From Opitutia bacterium (GTDB lineage: Bacteria > Verrucomicrobiota > Verrucomicrobiia > Opitutales > Opitutaceae), in assembly GCA_003157575.1 (NCBI GenBank), contig PMKA01000220.1, forward strand, positions 22,879-28,002: 5,124 nt of DNA. Reading direction: 5' to 3'. Of the stretch, positions 1 to 5,124 are shown piece by piece. Position numbers and translations under genes: made by a program. The notes beneath the pieces were generated by a model. It ran no database searches. It was not told the DNA's origin and worked only from the letters and a program-made list of their open reading frames with translations. Within the stretch, counting starts at the first letter, position 1. Each line of letters opens with the position of its first letter.

Positions 1-363
1 GTCGCGCGTCAGCGCAGGCTGCGGATCGACGATGAGTGGTATCGAGTAGACCTGATCCTCTTCCATCGTCGGCTGCGCTGTCTCGTCATCATCGACCTGA
101 AGCTCGGGCGGTTCACACATGCTGACGCTGGGCAGATGCACCTTTACCTGAATTATGCCCGCGAACACTGGACACAGCCCGGTGAGCAGGCTCCCGTCGG
201 TCTCATTTTGTGCTCAGGGAAAGGCGATTCGCTCGTGCGCTACGCCACCAACAACCTGCCCAACAAAGTTGTCGTTCGAGAGTATATGACCGCCTTGCCA
301 AACGGGAAGCGCATCGCGGCCGAGATCGGTGCCGCTCGGAAGAAACTGGAGGCCCGGCGATGA
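1..363 (+). CDS. DUF1016/YhcG-type PDDEXK nuclease domain protein, C-terminal part (5' end outside window)
   Basis: The frame is open from the first base and ends at TGA 361-363, giving the last 120 residues. The fragment matches the C-terminal PDDEXK domain of YhcG/DUF1016 proteins from memory: a basic strand, then YRVDLILFHRRLRCLVIIDL, then KLGRF and AGQMHLYLNYA. The likely metal-binding set is D17, D32 and K34 (fragment numbering), with Q45 following. The second acidic residue is Asp in an IIDLKLG context, where Glu is the textbook E-x-K form. The closing part, with NNLPNKVVVREYMTALPN, is the usual family end, so the C-terminus seems complete. The family is a predicted nuclease, often found in accessory regions near restriction-modification genes; its cellular role is not settled. 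The N-terminal DUF1016 region lies upstream of the window. The next gene-like sequence is a draT fragment on the opposite strand, so the two converge. Confidence 0.88.
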   Translation, partial: VARQRRLRIDDEWYRVDLILFHRRLRCLVIIDLKLGRFTHADAGQMHLYLNYAREHWTQPGEQAPVGLILCSGKGDSLVRYATNNLPNKVVVREYMTALPNGKRIAAEIGAARKKLEARR

Positions 364-394
364 AATTCTTGCGACCTGCAAACCGCCTAAGGGA

Positions 395-416
395 GATGCT
401 GGCCGAAGAGAGCATC
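395..416 (+). terminator. Possible stem-loop after the YhcG-type gene
   Basis: Perfect 6-bp arms GATGCT (395-400) and AGCATC (411-416) enclose a 10-base loop, 31 bases after the stop codon. No T-run follows, so this is at best a weak or Rho-assisted end, and a chance hairpin is quite possible. Confidence 0.2.
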
Positions 417-439
417 GCATCAGAGCCAAGCAGCTTGTG

Positions 440-758
440 CTCTGCCCCATCGGCGGCCTCTTGCAATATCGATCACCGCAGCCGACCGTGACAGAGGCAC
501 GCCGCCTCAATACTTCAGCTTCTCGACGCGGTATTCGCCGCCGAGGACCAGGTATTCGGATTCGCCGCCGAGCAGGTGCGGGGGCAGCAGGCCGCTGAAA
601 AACACGATCTTCTCCAGCGGCGCCTTCACCTCCCAGACCGAGGAGCCGAATTCCCAGGCGACCTCCCGGTCTGACGTAAACGAGCGGAGGTTGTTGAGCT
701 GGACGATGACGGCGTCGGCATTGGTTGCGTCGCGCACCGCATATTCCTCTGGGTCGTG
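440..758 (-). repeat. Direct repeat, left copy: draT 3' end plus 3' flank
   Basis: This stretch aligns with 4552-4872 in the same orientation. Over the coding part (507-758 against 4621-4872, constant offset 4114, no gaps) I count about 21 mismatches by eye, roughly 92% identity. The core 553-659 has a single mismatch, whereas 8 of the mismatches fall in about 15 bases around 711-725. Beyond the stop codon the match continues more weakly from 506 down to about 440, starting at a shared CTCTGCC, with a net 2-base length difference. It stops abruptly at 758/759 on the other side. It is too long and too diverged to be an insertion-sequence target duplication. Confidence 0.85.
507..758 (-). pseudogene. 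draT: Truncated draT 3' fragment (ADP-ribosyltransferase C-terminus)
   Basis: The minus-strand frame ending at TGA 507-509 encodes 83 residues, from HDPEEYAVRDA to the C-terminal VEKLKY. Of these, 76 are identical to the C-terminus of the draT gene at 4621-5124. It keeps the second and third parts of the ADP-ribosyltransferase R-S-E signature: SFTSD and the GESE acidic pair. The first part, the LYRG arginine, is missing because homology ends three codons after it. The frame runs on upstream to an ATG at 822-824, giving a 105-residue ORF whose first 22 residues (MNNAGRHRNLCVSCNPLARR and two more) do not resemble DraT in any frame. Without the NAD-binding arginine and the N-terminal half it should be inactive. 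The seven substitutions and the clean frame mean that it has not decayed by frameshift or stop, so loss was recent or the divergence took place while it was still a working gene. Confidence 0.85.
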
Positions 759-930
759 GCGGGCGCGCCGTGCCAACGGATTGCACGACACGCACAGATT
801 CCGATGTCTCCCAGCATTATTCATATCGCGAAAACAACTTCAGCAACCGAAACGGCGGACGATTGTTGGATGCTCCGCCCTCTTGCTAGCCCAATTTCTA
901 AAAAGACACCTCACACCACCTTGATAATCC
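759..930 (+). other. Upstream region of the chemoreceptor gene; no gene seen
   Basis: These 172 bases lie between the break point of the draT fragment and the chemoreceptor start. They appear more AT-rich than the flanking genes, particularly from about 811 to 930. No DraT-like peptide can be read in any minus-strand frame. I see no convincing sigma-70 promoter: TTGCAC at 781-786 has no good partner at about 17 bases. There is no strong Shine-Dalgarno sequence before ATG 931 (CACACCACCTTGATAATCC). The promoter of the chemoreceptor is presumably here but cannot be placed by eye. Confidence 0.4.
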
Positions 931-2769
931 ATGAAACTAAGTCTCCATAATCGCATCGTCGTCCCAACCGTGTTGCTGGTGGTCGGTATCACGGCACTTA
1001 TGGCGGCCGTTTCATTTGTCATGAGCCGAAGCATGCTCGTGAAAACCCTGGACGCCCAGATGAACGGAACCTGCACGACCACGCTGGGCGAGATCGAGAA
1101 TAGCATTGCGGGGCTCCAGCAGCAGCTTGAGCAATTTGCCGGCGATTCCGACGTTCTGCTCGCGCTCTCCTCGACGGCAGAAGCGGCCGGCGCGGTGAAA
1201 AAGCTCAACGACGATCTTACGCGGGCGAATCTGATTTTTGGCTCCTCCGAGGGGTACAACCTCGCAGATTCCACCGGATTGGTCATCGCGTCCTCATCGA
1301 TCTCGGCCGCAACCATCGGCAAACTCAATTTGGGCGATCGCTCCTATTTCAAAAATGCCATCGCGGGGAAAACCGCCCTCTCCGAGCCGATGCTGAGCCG
1401 GCGCAGCGGCAAACCAGTCGTGGTGATCGCGGTTCCCGTGCTCGTTGGCACGACTGTGAGGGGGGTCCTTTTCAATGTCATCGAACTGAGCAGCTACAGC
1501 CAGCGGATCGTGGCGCCTCTCCGCGTTTTGGATACCGGCTACGCCTTTCTATTCGATCTCAATGGCCAGGTCCTGGCCCATCCTGATGCCGCCAAGATCA
1601 TGAAGTTCAAACTCCAGGACACGGAGTGGGGACAGCGTATCGTCGCCGCACGCGACGGCCAGATCTCCTACACCTTTGGCAACGTCGACAAGATCGCCAT
1701 CTTTCACACAAGCCCAAAGCTCGGCTGGGGCATCGCCATCACACTGCCTGTATCGGAGCTGACGGCCCCGGTGCGCCACATGACGAAGGTGATCGTCGCG
1801 CTCGGCCTCGTCGCTTTGCTCGCCGGCGCGGGAATCGCCTTTCTGACGGGACGCGCGATCGCCAGACCCGTGCGGCAAGTGGCCGGACAATTGTCTCAGA
1901 ACTCCGAACAGACCGCCGCCGCCGCCCATCATGTCTCCTCCGCCAGCACCAGTCTGGCCTCAGGAGCCAGCGAGCAGGCGGCTTCGCTGGAAGAAACGAG
2001 TTCGTCCCTCGAAGAGGTCTCGTCGATGACCAAAGCAAACGCCGAAAATGCCCGCCAAGCCAACATCCTCGCCCGCGAAGCGCGCGCCGCCGCCGAGGCA
2101 GGCGCCATCGACATGACGCAGATGGAAGGTGCGATGCAGGGCATCAAGGCCTCAAGCAGGGACATTCAGAAGATCGTCAAGACGATCGACGAAATCGCCT
2201 TTCAAACCAACATTCTTGCGCTGAACGCCGCCGTCGAGGCGGCCCGGGCCGGCCAGGCCGGCGCCGGGTTTGCAGTCGTGGCTGACGAAGTGCGCACGCT
2301 TGCCCAGCGTAGTGCGCAGGCGGCCAAGGAAACCGCCAGCATGGTCGAGGACGCGCTGTCCAAGACCAACCTCGGCGTAACTCTCAATGGCAAGGTGGCG
2401 GGCGGTCTGACCGAAATCGTCGAGAAGATCCGCAAGGTCGACGAACTGGTCGCCCAGGTTGCAACCGCCTCGGTCGAGCAGAACCAGGGTATCAATCAGG
2501 TGAATACAGCCGTGACCGGAATCGACAAACTCACCCAGGCAAACGCAGCCTCGGCTGAGGAAAGCGCCAGCGCCGCCGAAGAACTCAATGCACAGGCCGA
2601 ATGCCTCAACCAGGCGGTTGCGGAACTGATCGACCTGGTGGACGGCTCTCGCGGAGCGGCCGCGCCGGCTGCGCGGGACACCGCGGTGCCAATCGCAGCG
2701 AAACCGCGCACCTATCGAGCGCCGTCAGCCAGGCCATCGAGTCCCGCAGTCTCGCTGCATAGCGCCTGA
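931..2769 (+). CDS. Methyl-accepting chemotaxis protein with periplasmic Cache domain, no clear HAMP
   Basis: A 612-residue transmembrane chemoreceptor that would control CheA/CheW at the inner membrane. TM1 is at about 9-31. A periplasmic double Cache-type sensor spans about 35-280, with GLVIASS (116-122), LGDRSYFKNAIAGK (134-147) and SGKPVVVIAVPV (159-170), and a membrane-proximal half with GYAFLFDLNGQVLAHPD (203-219). TM2 is at about 286-306. The cytoplasmic hairpin carries the hallmark tip EIAFQTNILALNAAVEAARA (421-440) and FAVVADEVRTLAQRSAQAAKE (447-467). Probable methylation helices are EQAASLEETSSSLEEVSS (348-365) and SAEESASAAEEL (541-552). After TM2 only an Arg-Pro turn (312-313) recalls HAMP; no second HAMP helix is visible. 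The Ala/Pro-rich tail (about 573-612) lacks a CheR-binding NWETF-like pentapeptide. The ligand is unknown. ATG 931 is chosen because it precedes TM1 with a short basic N-terminus, although no Shine-Dalgarno sequence supports it. Confidence 0.95.
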   Translation: MKLSLHNRIVVPTVLLVVGITALMAAVSFVMSRSMLVKTLDAQMNGTCTTTLGEIENSIAGLQQQLEQFAGDSDVLLALSSTAEAAGAVKKLNDDLTRANLIFGSSEGYNLADSTGLVIASSSISAATIGKLNLGDRSYFKNAIAGKTALSEPMLSRRSGKPVVVIAVPVLVGTTVRGVLFNVIELSSYSQRIVAPLRVLDTGYAFLFDLNGQVLAHPDAAKIMKFKLQDTEWGQRIVAARDGQISYTFGNVDKIAIFHTSPKLGWGIAITLPVSELTAPVRHMTKVIVALGLVALLAGAGIAFLTGRAIARPVRQVAGQLSQNSEQTAAAAHHVSSASTSLASGASEQAASLEETSSSLEEVSSMTKANAENARQANILAREARAAAEAGAIDMTQMEGAMQGIKASSRDIQKIVKTIDEIAFQTNILALNAAVEAARAGQAGAGFAVVADEVRTLAQRSAQAAKETASMVEDALSKTNLGVTLNGKVAGGLTEIVEKIRKVDELVAQVATASVEQNQGINQVNTAVTGIDKLTQANAASAEESASAAEELNAQAECLNQAVAELIDLVDGSRGAAAPAARDTAVPIAAKPRTYRAPSARPSSPAVSLHSA

Positions 2770-2787
2770 CCTTCCGCCGCCGACACG

Positions 2788-2825
2788 GGCCATCTGGCGT
2801 CCTTGGACAAGCAACATCCAGGGCC
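2788..2825 (+). terminator. Possible stem-loop downstream of the chemoreceptor gene
   Basis: GGCC-AT-CTGG (2788-2797) can pair with CCAGGGCC (2818-2825), giving 8 base pairs with a 2-base bulge and a 20-base loop, starting 18 bases after the stop codon. There is no T-run, so termination is uncertain. Confidence 0.2.
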
Positions 2826-2838
2826 AGAGACTCACTAT

Positions 2839-2863
2839 GGGGACAGACCTCCGACGTCTGCCC
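2839..2863. repeat. Short palindromic element (GGGACAGAC ... GTCTGCCC)
   Basis: CAGAC (2844-2848) and GTCTG (2856-2860) form a stem with a 7-base loop CTCCGAC. The stem is lengthened by GGG (2840-2842) pairing with CCC (2861-2863) around one bulged A. The surrounding GGGGACAGACCTCC recalls short dispersed palindromes that I associate with Opitutaceae-like genomes; that is memory and unverified. Only one copy is seen in this window. It lies 58 bases before the barrel gene start, so it could also act as a leader hairpin. Confidence 0.4.
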
Positions 2864-2921
2864 TCCGGTTCCCAGTCCCGAGCTTCTGTCCGCTTTCTTC
2901 CCATTTGACTTCCCAACAACG

Positions 2922-4268
2922 ATGCCTCTCCCCCCTTCCTCCCTTTGCCGCTTCCCTTGCCTCGGTCTCGTGGCCCTGCTGTTCGTCGGCTTGGCGGGAG
3001 TCGCGCTCGCCGCCGATGCAGTCCCGCTTGATCCTTTGCGCTGGGGCCTCGACCTGCGCCTGCGCAACGAGTATTTCGACAACGCACTCACGCTCGACGA
3101 TACGGCGGCGCGTCACGAGCAGAATTACCAGCGCTATAGAGCCCGGCTCTGGAGCTCGGCCGACCTCAACCCGTCCTTCACTGTCAACAGCCGGTTCGTC
3201 TGGGAAAGCTGGGAGTGGGATTATCCCTCCTACAAGGCGCCCAATCGCGACGGCTGGACGTGGTCTGACGGCATGATCGACCAGCTCAACGTCACCTGGA
3301 AATCTTCTGGGAAGACACCGGTCCAGATCGTTGCCGGACGACAGGACATCGTCCTGGGCGACGGCTGGCTCGTTCTCGATGGGACCTCCACCGACGGCTC
3401 GCGCACCACCTACTTCGATGCCTTGCGCATCACCGTGCCGCTGCCCGGCATCAAATCGACGGTCGACTGTGCCTATATCGACTTGGAGGCCTACAACGAA
3501 AACCGCCTGCCGGCATTCAACGATCAGCATAAACCCATGTCCGAACAGGACGAACACAGCGCTTATCTCCAGTTCACAAACAAATCGCTGGCGAATCTGA
3601 TGCTGGAGAGCTATCTCATCTTTCGCGACGAAACGCGCGTCGTGGCCGCCGGCGACGACGGCCACATAACCACATGGGGCGTGCGCTCGGTCTACGACCC
3701 GACACCGCACTGGCAGCTTAAGGGCGAGGCCGCGCTGCAATGGGGAAAGCTCGACACCAAGGACGTTCAGGCCTGGGGCTTCCTCGGGCAGCTTGCATGG
3801 AATGCCAAGGACACCGCCGGCAACCAGCTCCGCCTCGCGTTGGAGTGTCTGTCGGGCGACGACCCGGGCACAGCCCGTAACGAACAATTTGACATCACCT
3901 GGGGACGTTACCCGCGATGGAGCGAGATCTACGCGTTGCTTTATGTGCCTGAGACGCGCGTCGCGCAGTACGGCAATCTCGTTCGTTTCGGTCCTGGCTG
4001 GTCCGTTGCGCCGATCAAACCGGTCTCTGTCTCGCTGGACTATAACGCACTCTGGGCTATGGAAAACAACCGCGGCACGGCCTCGGGTTTGTTCCGCTCG
4101 TCAGGCAATTTCCGCGGCCACCTTGTGCGCAGCATGGTGAAATACAATATCAATCCCCATCTCACGGCGACGACCCTCTGCGAAGTGCTTAAGCCTGGCA
4201 ATTACTACGGTCCGACGAAGCAGGGCGCTGCCATATTCTGGCGTGTGGAGTTGCTCTTCGTGTTTTGA
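2922..4268 (+). CDS. Outer-membrane beta-barrel protein, alginate-export (AlgE-like) family
   Basis: A 448-residue protein with a signal peptide: hydrophobic core LGLVALLFVGLAGVALA (14-30), with probable cleavage after A30 (ALA/AD). The mature part shows alternating polar and aromatic strands throughout and ends in Phe (WRVELLFVF), as outer-membrane barrels do. Family-like landmarks are RYRARLWSSADLNPSFTVNS (71-90), AGRQDIVLGDGWLVLDG (138-154) with GSRTTYFDALRIT (159-171), and a late SGDDPG (311-316) followed by EQFDITWGRYPRWSE (321-335). These resemble the Pfam alginate-export domain (PF13372). AlgE in Pseudomonas exports alginate, but this assignment does not show the substrate; a porin for other anionic sugars is equally likely. 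ATG 2922 is supported by the signal peptide; no Shine-Dalgarno sequence is visible. It follows the chemoreceptor on the same strand after 152 bases, so a separate promoter is likely. No polysaccharide synthesis genes are in view. Confidence 0.82.
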   Translation: MPLPPSSLCRFPCLGLVALLFVGLAGVALAADAVPLDPLRWGLDLRLRNEYFDNALTLDDTAARHEQNYQRYRARLWSSADLNPSFTVNSRFVWESWEWDYPSYKAPNRDGWTWSDGMIDQLNVTWKSSGKTPVQIVAGRQDIVLGDGWLVLDGTSTDGSRTTYFDALRITVPLPGIKSTVDCAYIDLEAYNENRLPAFNDQHKPMSEQDEHSAYLQFTNKSLANLMLESYLIFRDETRVVAAGDDGHITTWGVRSVYDPTPHWQLKGEAALQWGKLDTKDVQAWGFLGQLAWNAKDTAGNQLRLALECLSGDDPGTARNEQFDITWGRYPRWSEIYALLYVPETRVAQYGNLVRFGPGWSVAPIKPVSVSLDYNALWAMENNRGTASGLFRSSGNFRGHLVRSMVKYNINPHLTATTLCEVLKPGNYYGPTKQGAAIFWRVELLFVF

Positions 4269-4270
4269 AT

Positions 4271-4318
4271 CTCGCGGTCCACCCGCGGGTACCCTGCTTC
4301 CGGCCATCCGCGACCGCG
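4271..4318 (+). terminator. Possible stem-loops after the barrel gene
   Basis: CGCGG (4273-4277) pairs with CCGCG (4283-4287) across a 5-base loop, extendable by a T-G and a C-G pair. Alternatively CGCGGTC (4273-4279) pairs perfectly with GACCGCG (4312-4318) across a long loop. The two are mutually exclusive. No T-run follows either form, so an intrinsic terminator is not firmly supported. Confidence 0.25.
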
Positions 4319-4350
4319 CAATAAAGGGAGAATTGTGGGCGGTTCCTTCA

Positions 4351-4445
4351 CCTCCGCGCTTTGCGTCTTGCGTGAGGCTCCTCAGGGGAGTGTCCGTCGG
4401 CCCCCAAATCCGGTCTCACGCAAAGACGCGAAGGCGCAAAGGAGG
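4351..4445. repeat. Large imperfect palindrome built of CGCAAAGA-like octamers
   Basis: The left arm (4351-4376), read on the minus strand, begins CTCACGCAAGACGCAAAG. The right arm (4415-4445), read on the plus strand, begins CTCACGCAAAGACGCGAAGG. The arms match over their whole length with only a few single-base gaps and mismatches, and enclose a 38-base loop (4377-4414). The right arm holds three tandem octamers: CGCAAAGA (4419-4426), CGCGAAGG (4427-4434) and CGCAAAGG (4435-4442). The left arm has shorter 7-base versions. This pattern belongs to a widely scattered bacterial intergenic repeat type with CGCAAAGACGCAAAG cores, recalled from memory. It lies between two convergent genes (barrel and draT), a typical place for such elements, and could act as a bidirectional transcription end. 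Confidence 0.75.
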
Positions 4446-4551
4446 AGGCGCAGGCCGTATTCGTTCCGCCCGAGCAATTGCCGGGATTGAAAGGGTCCCA
4501 TGCGGACATCATCAATCCAAGCGCCGCAACCGAGGCGTCGGGGAATATGCC

Positions 4552-4872
4552 CTCTGCCGCCTCGGCGTCCTCCTGTGAAGCCGATCGCTGCAGCGTAACC
4601 GGAAGCGATCGCCGCCCGTTTCAATACTTCAGCTTCTCCACCTGGTATTCGCCGCCGAGGACGAGATATTCGGATTCGCCGCCGAGCAGGTGCGGGGGCA
4701 GCAGGCCGCTGAAAAACACGATCTTCTCCAGCGGCACCTTCACCTCCCAGACCGAGGAGCCGAATTCCCAGGCAACCTCGCGGTCCGACGTGAACGAGCT
4801 GAGGTTGTTGAGCTGGACGATGACGGTGTCCGATCCGATGGCGTCGCGCACCGCATATTCCTCGGGATCGTG
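4552..4872 (-). repeat. Direct repeat, right copy: draT 3' end plus 3' flank
   Basis: Partner of 440-758. The coding part 4621-4872 is collinear with 507-758 without gaps. The non-coding part runs from the stop codon to the shared CTCTGCC at 4552-4558 with lower identity. Unlike the left copy, this one continues without a break into the rest of draT. Recombination between the two direct copies would remove about 4.1 kb, including both central genes, and rebuild a full draT carrying the left copy's 3' end. Confidence 0.85.
4582..4611 (-). terminator. Possible stem-loop downstream of draT
   Basis: CGATCGC (4582-4588) and GCGATCG (4605-4611) form a perfect 7-bp stem with a 16-base loop, starting about 10 bases after the draT stop codon when read on the minus strand. 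No T-run follows in that direction. The left copy of the repeat lacks the second arm, so the structure is not conserved between copies. Confidence 0.25.
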
Positions 4873-5124
4873 GGTGCCGCGGTAGAGCGTCAGCCAGCGC
4901 TCCGCGGGATGGCGGCGGCGCAATTCGTCCTGGCAGAACGTGTAGAGCAGATCGAGCTGCATCGCCACGCCCATCGTCTTGGCCGCGCCGCGCATGCGGT
5001 CGAGGGCGTAGCGTTCCCGCGCCGCGGGATCGTCGGCCAGCCTTCCGTAGTGGTAGGTTGCATACAGGCCGAAGCGGCTCTCGACCCACGACTTGAGCAC
5101 GGCGCCGGCGTGGCCGTTGCTGTC
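4621..5124 (-). CDS. draT: NAD(+)-dinitrogen-reductase ADP-D-ribosyltransferase DraT, C-terminal part (5' end outside window)
   Basis: The minus-strand frame is open from the window edge to TGA 4621-4623 and gives the last 167 residues. DraT transfers ADP-ribose from NAD+ to an arginine of NifH (dinitrogenase reductase), switching nitrogenase off when ammonium appears or energy falls; DraG reverses it. The fragment has LKSWVESRFGL (10-20), then the three marks of an R-S-E ADP-ribosyltransferase: LYRG with R82, SFTSD with S110-T112-S113, and GESE with E150 and E152. The C-terminus GGEYQVEKLKY fits the family. GTG 5098-5100 is not the true start, because the family-like sequence continues upstream through it. 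No draG follows within the 350 bases to the convergent barrel gene, unlike the draTG order of Rhodospirillum. Members of this family also occur outside nitrogen fixers, so NifH as target is inferred. A paralogous 3' fragment lies at 507-758. Confidence 0.9.
   Translation of the reverse strand, partial: DSNGHAGAVLKSWVESRFGLYATYHYGRLADDPAARERYALDRMRGAAKTMGVAMQLDLLYTFCQDELRRRHPAERWLTLYRGTHDPEEYAVRDAIGSDTVIVQLNNLSSFTSDREVAWEFGSSVWEVKVPLEKIVFFSGLLPPHLLGGESEYLVLGGEYQVEKLKY

Noticed and set aside
899..927. Sigma-28 (flagellar) promoter-like TAAA ... GATAA before the chemoreceptor
   Set aside because: The spacing is two bases too long, the -10 element matches only in part, and transcription would start at the ATG itself, leaving no leader.
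364..930. Small plus-strand frames such as 329-598 and 691-924
   Set aside because: They overlap the draT fragment antisense or the non-coding spacer, are Arg/Ser-rich shadows, and have no ribosome binding site or recognisable domain.
1030..1770. Amino-acid-binding motif in the chemoreceptor Cache domain
   Set aside because: I could not find the characteristic Tyr/Arg/Trp/Asp ligand pattern of amino-acid-sensing double Cache domains, so no ligand is claimed.
2835..3887. Long minus-strand open frame (350 codons) opposite the barrel gene
   Set aside because: It is the GC-driven shadow of the plus-strand gene, which has a signal peptide, barrel strands and family landmarks; the antisense product resembles nothing and has no domain features.
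931..4268. Chemoreceptor and barrel gene as one operon
   Set aside because: They share a strand, but the 152-base gap contains possible stem-loops and no sign of translational coupling; co-transcription is not supported by sequence.
1333..4612. GCGATCGC octamers (near 1334 and at 4605-4612) as HIP1-like repeats
   Set aside because: Two copies in 5 kb of GC-rich DNA is not the density seen in cyanobacteria, and nothing else here suggests a cyanobacterium.
4382..5089. Minus-strand open frame of 235 codons overlapping draT
   Set aside because: It is low-complexity, Arg/Gly/Pro-rich and in another frame of draT; a similar shadow occurs opposite the left copy (214-795) because the DNA is duplicated.

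Overview
The window looks like a GC-rich chromosomal segment of a Gram-negative, probably diazotrophic bacterium. It holds the end of a DUF1016/YhcG-type nuclease, a chemoreceptor, an AlgE-like outer-membrane barrel and the 3' part of draT (dinitrogenase reductase ADP-ribosyltransferase), plus a second, broken draT 3' end. The barrel's style, the chemoreceptor's layout and the CGCAAAGA-type palindromic repeat suggest Verrucomicrobiota (Opitutales/Opitutaceae). That is recollection of family style, not a search result, and a beta-proteobacterial diazotroph remains possible.

Layout: 1-363 (+) is the C-terminal PDDEXK domain of the YhcG-type protein, cut by the window edge. 364-506 is a short non-coding gap whose right half (from about 440) resembles the 3' flank of draT. 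507-758 (-) is a draT 3' fragment of 83 codons without the gene's 5' part. 759-930 is the upstream region of the chemoreceptor. 931-2769 (+) is a 612-residue Cache chemoreceptor without a recognisable HAMP domain. 2770-2921 is a spacer with two possible stem-loops. 2922-4268 (+) is a 448-residue outer-membrane beta-barrel protein with a signal peptide. 4269-4620 is non-coding and carries a large imperfect palindrome of CGCAAAGA-like octamers and then the draT 3' flank. 4621-5124 (-) is the intact 3' part of draT, open to the window edge and convergent with the barrel gene.

The most notable feature is architectural. Two direct copies of the draT 3' end with its flank (440-758 and 4552-4872, about 92% identical over the coding part) bracket the chemoreceptor and barrel genes. 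The left copy breaks off three residues after the position of the catalytic arginine. This resembles an insertion, duplication or allele-replacement event at the 3' end of draT, with the displaced end left on the far side. No integrase or transposase lies inside the window, so the mechanism is open. The chemoreceptor and barrel may serve sensing and uptake or export of an unknown compound, but nothing here ties them functionally to nitrogenase control.
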